From Tranquillimonas alkanivorans (lineage in GTDB: Bacteria > Pseudomonadota > Alphaproteobacteria > Rhodobacterales > Rhodobacteraceae), in contig NZ_FOXA01000007.1 of the NCBI RefSeq assembly GCF_900115595.1, forward strand, positions 147,661 to 211,660: a stretch of DNA of 64,000 bases. Reading direction: 5' to 3'. The translations under genes and the position numbers were made by a program. The stretch's first letter is position 1. Each line of letters starts with the position of its first letter. Positions 41,573 to 50,111 of this stretch are shown here, piece by piece. The notes under the pieces were generated by a model. That model searched no databases. It was not told where the DNA came from and was given only the letters and a program-made list of their open reading frames with translations.

Positions 41573-42904
41573 CCCTACCTCCCCGGTGCACGCGCCGCGT
41601 GCCTTCTGTTTGCCTTCGCGCTTCCCCTGCCCGCCGCCGGCGGAGAGCTTCCCGCCCCGCTGACCGATGCCGACTTCCGGGCCTTCGACGCGGACCAGGC
41701 TAAGATCGGGCAACTTCTTTTCTACGACAAGATCCTGTCGGGCAACGGCAACATCTCGTGCGGGACGTGCCACCATCACGAGTTCGGCGGCAGCGACGGG
41801 CTGAGCCTGGGCATCGGCGAAGGCGGCGCCGGCGTCGGCCCCGACCGAACGCCCGGCGAGGGTGACGAGCGCATCCGCAAGCGCATCCCCCGCAACGCGA
41901 GCGCGCTGTGGAACCTCGGGCACACATCGATCGACGTGGTGTTCCACGACGGGCGGCTGGAGGTGTCGGACCTTTACGGCAACGGCTTCGACAGCCCGGC
42001 CGAGGAGTACCTGCCCGAGGGGCTCGACAGCATCCTCGCTGCGCAGGCGCTGTTCCCGCTGACCGCCCAGTTCGAGATGGCGGGCAATCCGAAGGAGAAC
42101 GAGATCGCGGGCGCCATCCACGACCGCATCGACAAGGCGTGGCCGATCCTCGCAAAGCGTGTCCGCACGATCCCCGAATACGGGCGGATGTTCGTCCAGA
42201 CCTTCGACGACGTCGCCGCGCCCGAGCAGGTGACCATCGCCCACGTCGCCCGGGCGCTGGCGGCCTTCATCGGGACCGAGTGGCGCAGCCACGACAGCCC
42301 CTTCGACGCCTACCTCGGCGGCGACCAGGCGGCCCTGACGGCACAGCAGGAACGCGGGCTCGACCTTTTCTACGGCCGCGCAGGGTGTGCCACCTGCCAT
42401 TCCGGGCCGTTGCTGACCGACAACGAATTCCACGCGCTCGCCCTGCCCCAGTTCGGGCCGGGCCGCACGCGCGTCTTCGACCCCTATGCGCGCGACGTCG
42501 GCCGGATGGGCGAAAGCAACCGGCTGGAGGACGCGTACCGCTTCCGCACGCCGTCACTGCGCAACGTCGCCCTGACCGCGCCCTACGGCCACAATGGCGC
42601 CTATCCGACGCTCGCCGGCATCGTGCGCCACCACGCCGACCCGCTGGGCGCGCTCGATGCTTGGCGCGAGGAGATGGCGAAACTGCCCGACGTGCCGTGG
42701 CTGGCGCCCGTCGACTTCGTCGTGCGCGAGGACACGCGCGAAGCAGCGCGCCACCGCGCGGTGCTCGACATCGCGCCGGTCGCACTGTCCGAGGGGGACG
42801 TCACCGACCTTGTCGCCTTCCTCCAAGCGCTCACCGGGAAATCGGCCGAGGACCTGCCGCTGGGCCGGCCCGAGGTCGTGCCGAGCGGGCTGCCCGTGGA
42901 CTGA
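41510..42904 (+). CDS. Di-heme cytochrome c peroxidase / MauG-like protein (start uncertain)
   Basis: A periplasmic di-heme c protein. Two CxxCH heme sites are seen, CGTCHHHEFGG and CATCHSG, together with AAQALFPLTAQFEMAGNPKE, RTPSLRNVALTAPYGHNGAY (conserved RTPSLRN) and the DVTDLVAFLQALTG end. It reduces peroxide or makes radicals on a partner protein. A signal-peptide-like stretch ACLLFAFALPLPAAGG precedes the mature part, but no ATG is available there. The only standard start in frame is GTG 41510, which would overlap the divergent Sel1 gene by 63 bases and add a charged leader; CTG 41606 is another option. Gene body confident, start not. Confidence 0.8.
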   Translation: MLDIRGRGGRHQDQERRQSDHPYLPGARAACLLFAFALPLPAAGGELPAPLTDADFRAFDADQAKIGQLLFYDKILSGNGNISCGTCHHHEFGGSDGLSLGIGEGGAGVGPDRTPGEGDERIRKRIPRNASALWNLGHTSIDVVFHDGRLEVSDLYGNGFDSPAEEYLPEGLDSILAAQALFPLTAQFEMAGNPKENEIAGAIHDRIDKAWPILAKRVRTIPEYGRMFVQTFDDVAAPEQVTIAHVARALAAFIGTEWRSHDSPFDAYLGGDQAALTAQQERGLDLFYGRAGCATCHSGPLLTDNEFHALALPQFGPGRTRVFDPYARDVGRMGESNRLEDAYRFRTPSLRNVALTAPYGHNGAYPTLAGIVRHHADPLGALDAWREEMAKLPDVPWLAPVDFVVREDTREAARHRAVLDIAPVALSEGDVTDLVAFLQALTGKSAEDLPLGRPEVVPSGLPVD

Positions 42905-42970
42905 CGTCGCGCCCCCTGTCCCTTGCCCCGCCCGGTGCTAGGTTGCGGCGGACGAGGCAGGAGGACGCCG

Positions 42971-43627
42971 GTGCTGGTCGTTGAAAAGCTTGAGAAATCC
43001 TTTTCCGGCGGGGACCGCCCGGTGCCGGTCCTGCGCGGCATCGACCTGACCCTCGATGCAAGCCGCACGCTCGCGCTCACGGGCGAAAGCGGGTCGGGCA
43101 AGAGCACGCTTCTTCACCTCATCGCCGGGCTCGACGCCGCCGACGGCGGCCGCATCCTGATCGACGGCGACGACCTCGCCGCGATGGACGACACCCGGCG
43201 GGCCGCGTTGCGCCGGGGCACGGTGGGCGTGGTGTTCCAGCAGTTCAACCTGATCCCGTCGCTGACGGTGGCGCAGAACATCGCGTTCCAGGCGCGGCTC
43301 GCGGGGCGCAACGACCGCGACTGGGATGCGCGGCTAACGGAGCGGCTGGGGCTGGCCTCCCACACGCACAAGTACCCCGAGCAGCTTTCGGGCGGACAGC
43401 AGCAGCGCGTCGCCATCGGCCGGACGCTGGCGGCACGGCCCAAGCTGGTGCTGGCCGACGAGCCCACCGGCAACCTTGACGAGGATACGGGCGAGCAGGT
43501 GCTCGACCTGATGCTCGAGCTGGTGGCCGAAACCGGCGCGGCGCTGATGATGGTCACCCACTCCACCCGGCTCGCCGCGCGGATGGAGCGGCGACTGCAC
43601 CTCGAACGCGGAGAGATACGGTGCTGA
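42971..43627 (+). CDS. ABC transporter ATP-binding protein, LolD/MacB type
   Basis: A 218-residue ATPase. Walker A GESGSGKSTL, Q-loop VVFQQFNLIPSLTV, signature LSGGQQQRVAIGR and Walker B KLVLADEPTGNLDE followed by the H-loop VTHS are all intact. The 'FNL.P.LTV.QN' form is that of the LolD/MacB/YbbA group, which powers lipoprotein or envelope export rather than import. The GTG start at 42971 follows AGGAGGACGCCG. Its stop lies within the start of the permease gene (GTGCTGA), so the two are coupled and form one transporter. Confidence 0.92.
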   Translation: MLVVEKLEKSFSGGDRPVPVLRGIDLTLDASRTLALTGESGSGKSTLLHLIAGLDAADGGRILIDGDDLAAMDDTRRAALRRGTVGVVFQQFNLIPSLTVAQNIAFQARLAGRNDRDWDARLTERLGLASHTHKYPEQLSGGQQQRVAIGRTLAARPKLVLADEPTGNLDEDTGEQVLDLMLELVAETGAALMMVTHSTRLAARMERRLHLERGEIRC

Positions 43628-46029
43628 CCGCGGGCCTCCAGGCGCTCTTGTCGCACTGGTGGCGGCACCCGTTCCAGCTGGTCACGCTGCTGATCGGGCT
43701 GGCGACGGCGACGGCGCTCTGGTCCGGCGTGCAGGCGATCAACGCCGAGGCACGGGCGAGCTACGACCGCGCGGCCAGCGCGCTCGGTCAGACCCCCCGC
43801 CCCCGCATCACCGCGCCCGACGGCGTACCGCTGGAGCAGGAACACTTCGTCGCCCTCCGCCGCGCGGGCTGGCTGGTCACGCCGCTGATCGAGGGGCGGC
43901 TGTCGACCGAAGCCGGCAGCGTGCGCCTGGTCGGCATCGACCCGTTCACCCTTCCGCCCGCCGACCTGCCCGACGCGCTTGAGGGAGACACCGCGCTCGA
44001 CCTGTCCTTCCTGACGCCGCCGGGCCAGCTGATCACTTCGCCCGCCACGGCCGAGCGGCTGGAGGGGGCGGACCTGCCGCCGCGCCTCGCCCTCGACGGG
44101 ATCGCGCCGGGGCTGGCCTATGCCGATATCGGCATCGCGCAGGACCTGATGGACATGGATGGCCGTCTGACGGCGCTTCTCGTGCTGGACGACCAGCCGC
44201 TCGGCCGCCCGCCGCTCGAAGAGGTCGCGCCGGGGCTGGTGCTGCGCCCGCCGGCTCAGGGCGGCGACATCTCTCGCCTGACCGACAGCTTCCATCTGAA
44301 CCTCACCGCCTTCGGTCTGCTGTCCTTCGCGGTGGGCCTGTTCATCGTGCGCGGTGCCATCGGGCTCGCGTTCGAGCAGCGCCGCCCGGTCTTCCGCACC
44401 CTGCGCGCGCTCGGGCTGTCCACCCGCGTGCTGCTGGGGCTGTTGCTGGCGGAATTGCTGGTCTTTGCCCTCGTCGCCGGGACGCTCGGCATCGCGCTCG
44501 GCTGGCTGATCGCGTCGCTCCTGCTCCCGGACGTGGCGGCGACGCTGCGCGGGCTTTACGGGGCAAGCGTCGAGGGGGCGCTGACCCTTCGGCCGGCGTG
44601 GTGGCTCTCGGGCGTCGGGATCGCGGTGCTGGGCACGCTGATCGCCGCCACGGCGTCGCTCTGGCAGGTGGCACGCCTGCCGCTCCTGGCCCCCGCACAG
44701 CCGCGGGCGTGGGCGATGGCATCGGAGCGGACAATGCGCCGGCAGGCGGTCGTCGCGCTCGCGCTGATCGTCTTCGCCGTCGGGGTCGGGCTTTACGGGG
44801 CGGGTCTTGTCGGCGGCTTCGTCATGCTGGGCGCACTGCTTGTGGGCGCGGCGCTGCTTCTGCCGCTCCTGCTGCACGTTGCGCTGCGTCTCGGCGCGCG
44901 CACCGCCCGCACGCCGCTGGCCGATTGGTTCTGGGCCGACACGCGCCAGCAGGTGCCGGGTCTGTCGCTGGCGCTCATGGCGCTTCTGCTGGCGCTCGCG
45001 GCCAATATCGGCGTGGGCACCATGGTGTCGAGCTTCCGGCTGACCTTCACCGGCTGGCTGGACCAGCGGCTCGCCTCGGAGCTCTATGTCTCGTCCGACG
45101 ACGAGGCGCAGGCCGCGGCGCTCCAGGAGTGGCTGGCCCCGCGTACCGATGCGGTCCTGCCGATCTGGCGCGCCTCCGGAGAGATCGCGGGTGCGCCGGC
45201 CGAGATCTACGGCGTCGCCGACCACCCGACCTACCGCGACAACTGGCCGATCCTGGCGGCCCTGCCCGATGTCTGGGACCTCGTGGCGCGGGGCGACGGC
45301 ATCCTGGTCAACGAACAGCTCGCCCGCCGCGAGGACCTGTCGCCCGGCGACACCATGGCACTGCCGGGGTGGGAGACGCGCGTCGCGGGCATCTACAGCG
45401 ACTACGGCAATCCCTCGGCGCAGGTCCTGGTGGGGCTCGAGACGTTCGACACCCGTTTCCCCGAGGCCGAACGGCTCGATTTCGGTCTGCGCCTGCCGCA
45501 GGGCGAAGCCGACGCTCTTGCACGTGCGCTGGTCGAGGAGTTCGGACTTCCGGCCGAGAACATCGTTGACCAGGCCTCGCTCAAGGCGTTTTCGCTTCAG
45601 GTGTTCGAAAGGACGTTCACCGTGACCGGCGCGCTCAACGTGCTGACGCTGACCGTCGCCGGCTTCGCGATCCTCACCAGCCTGATGACGCTGGCGCGGA
45701 TGCGCCTGCCGCAGGTCGCGCCGGTCTGGGCGCTCGGCCTGACGCGCGCGCGGCTCGCGCGGCTCGAACTGCTGCGCGCCCTCCTGCTCGCCGCGCTGAC
45801 GGCGGTGGCCGCCCTGCCCGTGGGCCTGCTGCTGGCCTGGGTGCTGCTGGCCGTCATCAATGTCGAGGCGTTCGGTTGGCGGCTGCCGATGCACGTCTTC
45901 CCGGCGGACTGGGCGCTGCTGGGCGCGCTCGCGCTTCTTGCCGCCGGGCTCGCCGCGCTCTGGCCCGCCCGCCGCATCGCCACGATTCCGCCTTCGGAGC
46001 TGCTGAAGGTGTTCGCCAATGAAAGATGA
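43621..46029 (+). CDS. ABC transporter permease, FtsX/MacB-like (YbbP type)
   Basis: An 802-residue permease. One N-terminal transmembrane helix (PFQLVTLLIGLATATALWSG) is followed by a periplasmic domain, then two FtsX blocks with three helices each (around residues 230-340 and 660-790) and extra helices in between. The large periplasmic domains resemble YbbP, the partner of the YbbA-type ATPase that precedes it. Start is GTG 43621, overlapping the ATPase stop. The last codons overlap the ATG of the lipocalin-like gene by 11 bases. The pair probably moves a lipid or envelope component; the substrate is not shown. Confidence 0.9.
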   Translation: MLTAGLQALLSHWWRHPFQLVTLLIGLATATALWSGVQAINAEARASYDRAASALGQTPRPRITAPDGVPLEQEHFVALRRAGWLVTPLIEGRLSTEAGSVRLVGIDPFTLPPADLPDALEGDTALDLSFLTPPGQLITSPATAERLEGADLPPRLALDGIAPGLAYADIGIAQDLMDMDGRLTALLVLDDQPLGRPPLEEVAPGLVLRPPAQGGDISRLTDSFHLNLTAFGLLSFAVGLFIVRGAIGLAFEQRRPVFRTLRALGLSTRVLLGLLLAELLVFALVAGTLGIALGWLIASLLLPDVAATLRGLYGASVEGALTLRPAWWLSGVGIAVLGTLIAATASLWQVARLPLLAPAQPRAWAMASERTMRRQAVVALALIVFAVGVGLYGAGLVGGFVMLGALLVGAALLLPLLLHVALRLGARTARTPLADWFWADTRQQVPGLSLALMALLLALAANIGVGTMVSSFRLTFTGWLDQRLASELYVSSDDEAQAAALQEWLAPRTDAVLPIWRASGEIAGAPAEIYGVADHPTYRDNWPILAALPDVWDLVARGDGILVNEQLARREDLSPGDTMALPGWETRVAGIYSDYGNPSAQVLVGLETFDTRFPEAERLDFGLRLPQGEADALARALVEEFGLPAENIVDQASLKAFSLQVFERTFTVTGALNVLTLTVAGFAILTSLMTLARMRLPQVAPVWALGLTRARLARLELLRALLLAALTAVAALPVGLLLAWVLLAVINVEAFGWRLPMHVFPADWALLGALALLAAGLAALWPARRIATIPPSELLKVFANER

Positions 46030-47137
46030 CCGGCCACAGCGCCCGTGGAGCGGGCGGAAGCCTCCGGCGGGGATATTTCAAGACCGAAGATGGAGCGGGT
46101 CGCTCACCGCTTTCTGCGTCGCCTGCGCGGCGGGCGGGGCACTGGCGCAGGGGTTCGCGGGGCTGGGCACCGACGCCGAAGGCTTCGCCCTGCCCGCGCC
46201 GAACCCGGAGTTCGACTACCCCGCCGACCACGGGCCGCACCCGGACTTCCGGATCGAATGGTGGTACGTCACCGCCAATCTCGAAGATGCGAACGGACGG
46301 CCCTATGGCGTGCAGTGGACGCTTTTCCGGTCGGCCCTCTCTCCGGGACCCAGCCGGGCCGGATGGGCGGCGGCGCAGGCCTGGATGGGGCACGCGGCGC
46401 TGACCACACCCGAACGGCACTTCGTGGCCGAACGCCTCGCCCGCGGCGGCATCGGTCAGGCCGGGGTCGAGGTCGCGCCCTTCAAGGCCTGGATCGACGA
46501 GTGGCGCGTGGCCGGCCCGAGGCTGCGCGACGTGACGATGGAGGCCGCCGGTCCCGACTTCGCCTTCGCCCTGTCGCTCGAGACCGACCGACCTTTCGTG
46601 CCGCAGGGCGAGGCGGGCTACTCGGTGAAGTCGCAGGCGGGACAGGCAAGCTATTACTACTCCCAGCCCTTCTACGACGTGGCAGGGACGTTGACGCTGC
46701 CCGAAGGCGAGGTCGCGGTGACGGGGCAGGCCTGGCTCGACCGTGAATGGTCGTCGCAACCGCTCGCCCGGACGCAGACCGGGTGGGACTGGTTCTCCCT
46801 CCACCTCGACGGCGGCGCGAAGCTGATGGCGTTTCGCCTGCGTGATGAGGCCGGGGCCGACTACACCTCGGCCACCTGGATCGCGCCCGACGGCGGGCCG
46901 CAGCCCTTCCCGGACGGCGCGGTGACGGCGACTCCGCTGGCGGAGGCCGAGGTCGCGGGGCGCGCGATCCCGGTGCGCTGGCGGCTGGAGCTTCCGGCGC
47001 GCGACCTCGACGTGACGGTGGCGGCGATCAACGAGGACGCCTGGAACGACACCGCCTTCCCCTACTGGGAGGGGCCGGTGACGGTGGAGGGCGGCCACGA
47101 GGGCATCGGATACCTGGAGATGACGGGATATGAGTGA
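46019..47137 (+). CDS. Lipocalin-like secreted protein (AttH/CrtC family)
   Basis: A 372-residue protein of the AttH/hydroxyneurosporene-hydratase-like lipocalin fold. Landmarks are DFRIEWWYVTANLEDANGRP, GVQWTLFRSALSPG, YYYSQPFYDVAGTLTLPEGE and GQAWLDREWSSQPL followed by GWDWFSLHLDGG. A signal-peptide-like stretch SLTAFCVACAAGGALAQ lies at residues 28-44, an unusually late position. The 27-residue leader is encoded in part by a dispersed intergenic repeat (46061-46093). YbbA/YbbP/AttH-like trios are common and probably handle an envelope lipid. ATG 46019 overlaps the permease gene. Confidence 0.83.
   Translation: MKDDRPQRPWSGRKPPAGIFQDRRWSGSLTAFCVACAAGGALAQGFAGLGTDAEGFALPAPNPEFDYPADHGPHPDFRIEWWYVTANLEDANGRPYGVQWTLFRSALSPGPSRAGWAAAQAWMGHAALTTPERHFVAERLARGGIGQAGVEVAPFKAWIDEWRVAGPRLRDVTMEAAGPDFAFALSLETDRPFVPQGEAGYSVKSQAGQASYYYSQPFYDVAGTLTLPEGEVAVTGQAWLDREWSSQPLARTQTGWDWFSLHLDGGAKLMAFRLRDEAGADYTSATWIAPDGGPQPFPDGAVTATPLAEAEVAGRAIPVRWRLELPARDLDVTVAAINEDAWNDTAFPYWEGPVTVEGGHEGIGYLEMTGYE
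46061..46093. repeat. Dispersed repeat half-copy inside a coding sequence
   Basis: CCTCCGGCGGGGATATTTCA then AGACCGAAGATGG matches the right half of the repeats at 6020 and 25057. Here it lies in the N-terminal coding part of the lipocalin-like gene and is read as PPAGIFQDRRW. Confidence 0.7.
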
Positions 47138-47678
47138 GTGGTTCGAGACGCTCGACGGCCTGCGCGGCGAGATTTGGCGGAGGTTGCGGACCGGCGCAGA
47201 GAGTGGCGGCGGCTCCCGCGTCGTGGCGCTGGCGACCGTCGGCGGCCGGGGCGCCGAGGCGCGCATGGTCGCCCTGCGCGAGGCGCGCGTGGAGGCTGCG
47301 GAGTTGGAGGTGCAGACGGACCTCCTTTCGGCCAAGGTGGATGAGCTCCGCGCCGAGCCGCGCGCAACGCTGCTGTCGTGGGAGCCCGAGGCGCTGCTGC
47401 AGGCGCGCCTGCGCGTCCGGGTCGAGGTGGTGACCGAGGGACTGGACGGAAGGTGGGCTGCCATGCCCGACGAGGCGCGGCGCAACCATGGCGGCCTGCC
47501 GCCGCCGGGCCGGCCGATGAAGCGGGCCGAGGACTACGTCGAGACGCGGGAACGGGAGCGGCTGGCCGTCCTGCTGGCGCGGGTCGAGGAGATCGACGCC
47601 GTGCACCTGGGCGACCTGCACCGCCGCGCGCTGTTTACCCGCGACGACGGCTTCGCGGGGCGCTGGATCGCGCCCTGA
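47130..47678 (+). CDS. PNPOx-like flavin-binding domain protein
   Basis: A 182-residue protein of the pyridoxamine 5'-phosphate oxidase-like split-barrel type. ESGGGSRVVALATVGGRGAE and ARMVALREARVEAAELEVQT give the first strands, ATLLSWEPEALLQARLRVRV the FMN-facing strand, and the C terminus RRALFTRDDGFAGRWIAP the usual R...W..L/P closing. It is similar to general-stress FMN proteins in which the substrate is unknown; it is not a true PdxH. Its start overlaps the lipocalin-like gene by eight bases, so it belongs to the ABC-transporter operon. Confidence 0.78.
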   Translation: MSEWFETLDGLRGEIWRRLRTGAESGGGSRVVALATVGGRGAEARMVALREARVEAAELEVQTDLLSAKVDELRAEPRATLLSWEPEALLQARLRVRVEVVTEGLDGRWAAMPDEARRNHGGLPPPGRPMKRAEDYVETRERERLAVLLARVEEIDAVHLGDLHRRALFTRDDGFAGRWIAP

Positions 47679-47734
47679 CTCGCCATCGCCGCGCCGCTGG
47701 TCTATCCGGCGGCGGTGACGCGAAGGACCGCCCC

Positions 47735-49921
47735 ATGATGCAGACCATTCCCCACACCCGCGACATCGTGCTGATCGGGGGCGGCCACGCCCACGCGCTG
47801 GTCCTGCGCCGCTGGGGCATGAAACCGCTGCCCGGCGCGCGGCTGACGCTGATCAACCCGGGCCCCTCTGCCCCCTATACCGGCATGCTGCCGGGCTTCG
47901 TCGCCGGGCACTACCGGCGCGAGGAGCTGGATATCGACCTTGTCCGTCTTGCCCGCTTCGCCGGTGCGCGGCTGATCCTGGGCAAGGCCGACGCGCTCGA
48001 CCGCGAGGCCAAGCGCGTGCACGTCGCCGGGCGGGGCTGGATTGGCTACGACCTCGTCTCGCTCGACATCGGCATCCATGCCGAAATGCCATCGCTGCCG
48101 GGCTTCGCCGCCCACGCCGTCGCCGCCAAGCCGCTGGAGCGGCTGGCCGAGGCCTGGACGGCGCATCTTGAGCGGCTGCGCGCCTGCCCCGAGGCGGCCG
48201 AGGCCGGCGCGGCGGTGATCGGCGGCGGCGTGGGCGGGGTCGAGCTGTCGATGGCGCTGGCGCATGGCGGGGCGCAGGCGGCAGGGCGGCGGATGCCGGT
48301 GACGCTGATCGACCACCACGGGGTTCTGCCGGAACTCGCCCCCTCCTCCACCGGCGCGCTCCGGCGGCGGATGGAGAAGATGGGCGTGACGGTGATCGAG
48401 CGCGCCGAGGTGGCCGAGGTCGGCCCCGGCGCCGTGCGCCTCGCCGACGGGCGCGAGCTCCGCTCGGCCTTCACCGTGGGCGCGGCGGGGGCGCGGCCCT
48501 ATGACTGGCTGGGCGCGACGGGGCTGGAGCTGGAGGACGGCTTCGTGAAGGTGGGCGCGACCCTGCGCAGCGTCTCCGACCCCTCGGTCTTCGCCGTGGG
48601 CGACTGCGCCCACCTGACCCACGCGCCACGGCCCAAGGCGGGCGTCTTCGCGGTCCGCGAGGCGCCGGTGCTGCACGCCAACCTGCGCGCGGCGCTGGGG
48701 GCCGGACGGTGGCGCGTCTACGGGCCGCAGAAGGATTACCTCAAGCTCATCTCGGTGGGCGAGAAGGCGGCGGTGGCGGACCGGTCGGGACGCGAGATCG
48801 AAGGGCGCTGGCTCTGGCGCTGGAAGAACCACATCGACCAGAAGTTCATGGACAAGTTCCGCGACCTGCCCGAGATGCCCGCGCCCGCCCTGCCCCGGAA
48901 GGTAGCTGAAGGGGTGCGGGACGAGATGCACGGCGGCCAGCCCGTCTGCGGCGGCTGCGGCGCCAAGGTGGCGCAGAACGCGCTGGTCTCGGCCCTCGCC
49001 GACCTGCCCCGCCGGCGGGCCGATGTCGAGACGGGCGCGGGCGACGACGCGGCGGTGCTGGTGATGGGCGGCACGCGGCAGGTGGTGACGACCGACCACC
49101 TGCGCGCGGTGACCGAGGACCCGTTCGTCATGGCGCGGATCGCGGCGCACCACGCCCTCGGCGACGTCTGGGCGATGGGCGCGGCCCCGCAGGCGGCGCT
49201 GCCCGCGCTCACCCTGCCCCGGCTATCGCCAAGGCTTCAGGCCCGGACACTTGGCGAGATCATGGAGGCCGCCGGCGCGGTGTTCGCGGACGCGGGGGCC
49301 GAGATCGTCGGCGGCCACACGGCCACCGGCGCGGAGCTGTCGATCGGCTTCACGGTGACGGGGCTGCTCGATGGGCCTGCCATCACGCTTGCCGGCGCGC
49401 GGCCTGGCGACCGGCTGATTCTGACGAAACCGCTTGGCTCCGGCACGATCATGGCGGCCGAGATGGGGCTGAAGGCGAAGGGCGCGTGGGTGGCGTTGGC
49501 GCTCGAGCTGATGCAGCAGGGACAGGGCGCTGCGGCAACGATCCTGCGCGACGCGCACGCGATGACCGACGTGACGGGCTTCGGGCTGGCCGGGCACCTG
49601 CTGGCGATGCTCGACGCCTCGGGCGTCGGGGCGGAATTGCGGCTGGATGACGTGCCACTGATGGAAGGCGCGGCGGAACTGGCGGCGGGTGGCGTCCGCT
49701 CGACGCTCTGGAGCGCGAACACGGCGGCGGCGGCGCGGACGACGCTACGCGCGCCCGAGGACGCGCCGCTTCTGTTCGACCCGCAGACGAGCGGCGGCTT
49801 GCTGGCGGCAGTGGCGAAAGAGAGCGCGGAGGACCTCGTGCGACGCCTCCGGGACGCTGGATATCCCTCTGCGGAGGTTGGAGAAATCGTGGACGGGCCG
49901 CCAATTCTCGTTATCCGCTGA
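47735..49921 (+). CDS. selD: Selenide, water dikinase fused to an NDH-II-like FAD domain
   Basis: A 728-residue fusion. Residues 1-385 are a pyridine nucleotide-disulfide oxidoreductase-like domain: RDIVLIGGGHAHALVLRRWG (FAD), AAVIGGGVGGVELSMALAHG (second Rossmann motif) and DPSVFAVGDCAHLT (FAD-GD). Residues from about 395 on are SelD: Cys405-Gly-Gly-Cys408 and Lys411 in PVCGGCGAKVAQNA are the catalytic residues, with ETGAGDDAAVL (metal Asp) and GGHTATGAELSIGFTV. It makes selenophosphate from selenide and ATP; the flavin domain may deliver reduced selenium. AAGGA lies before the ATG. Convergent with mnmH, with which it forms the selenium-for-tRNA pathway. Confidence 0.93.
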   Translation: MMQTIPHTRDIVLIGGGHAHALVLRRWGMKPLPGARLTLINPGPSAPYTGMLPGFVAGHYRREELDIDLVRLARFAGARLILGKADALDREAKRVHVAGRGWIGYDLVSLDIGIHAEMPSLPGFAAHAVAAKPLERLAEAWTAHLERLRACPEAAEAGAAVIGGGVGGVELSMALAHGGAQAAGRRMPVTLIDHHGVLPELAPSSTGALRRRMEKMGVTVIERAEVAEVGPGAVRLADGRELRSAFTVGAAGARPYDWLGATGLELEDGFVKVGATLRSVSDPSVFAVGDCAHLTHAPRPKAGVFAVREAPVLHANLRAALGAGRWRVYGPQKDYLKLISVGEKAAVADRSGREIEGRWLWRWKNHIDQKFMDKFRDLPEMPAPALPRKVAEGVRDEMHGGQPVCGGCGAKVAQNALVSALADLPRRRADVETGAGDDAAVLVMGGTRQVVTTDHLRAVTEDPFVMARIAAHHALGDVWAMGAAPQAALPALTLPRLSPRLQARTLGEIMEAAGAVFADAGAEIVGGHTATGAELSIGFTVTGLLDGPAITLAGARPGDRLILTKPLGSGTIMAAEMGLKAKGAWVALALELMQQGQGAAATILRDAHAMTDVTGFGLAGHLLAMLDASGVGAELRLDDVPLMEGAAELAAGGVRSTLWSANTAAAARTTLRAPEDAPLLFDPQTSGGLLAAVAKESAEDLVRRLRDAGYPSAEVGEIVDGPPILVIR

Positions 49922-49952
49922 ACGCATCCGCGCGGTGCGCGGCCATCGCGCG

Positions 49953-50000
49953 TCGGTGTTTCCTCTTGAGATAAATACTCCCGCCGGAGGCATCCCGCGC
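49953..50000. repeat. Dispersed intergenic repeat, copy E
   Basis: TCGGTGTTTCCTCTTGAGAT then AAATACTCCCGCCGGAGGCA, the same block as at 21035 with small changes. It lies between the convergent selD-fusion and mnmH genes. Confidence 0.7.
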
Positions 50001-50111
50001 CAACCGCCCGCGCGTCGTTCGACCGGCGGCGCGCCACTTCAACCAGGCCGGCCGGGCCGGCGCGGACGGCCGCTACCGTCTGTTGCGCCTACTCGAGCCG
50101 CTCCCGGAGAC

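Noticed and set aside
43114..45894. A 926-codon open frame on the minus strand opposite the ABC transporter genes
   Set aside because: It is a shadow of the high-GC permease and ATPase genes; its product is rich in Arg, Gln and His with no motif, while both plus-strand genes have complete family motifs.
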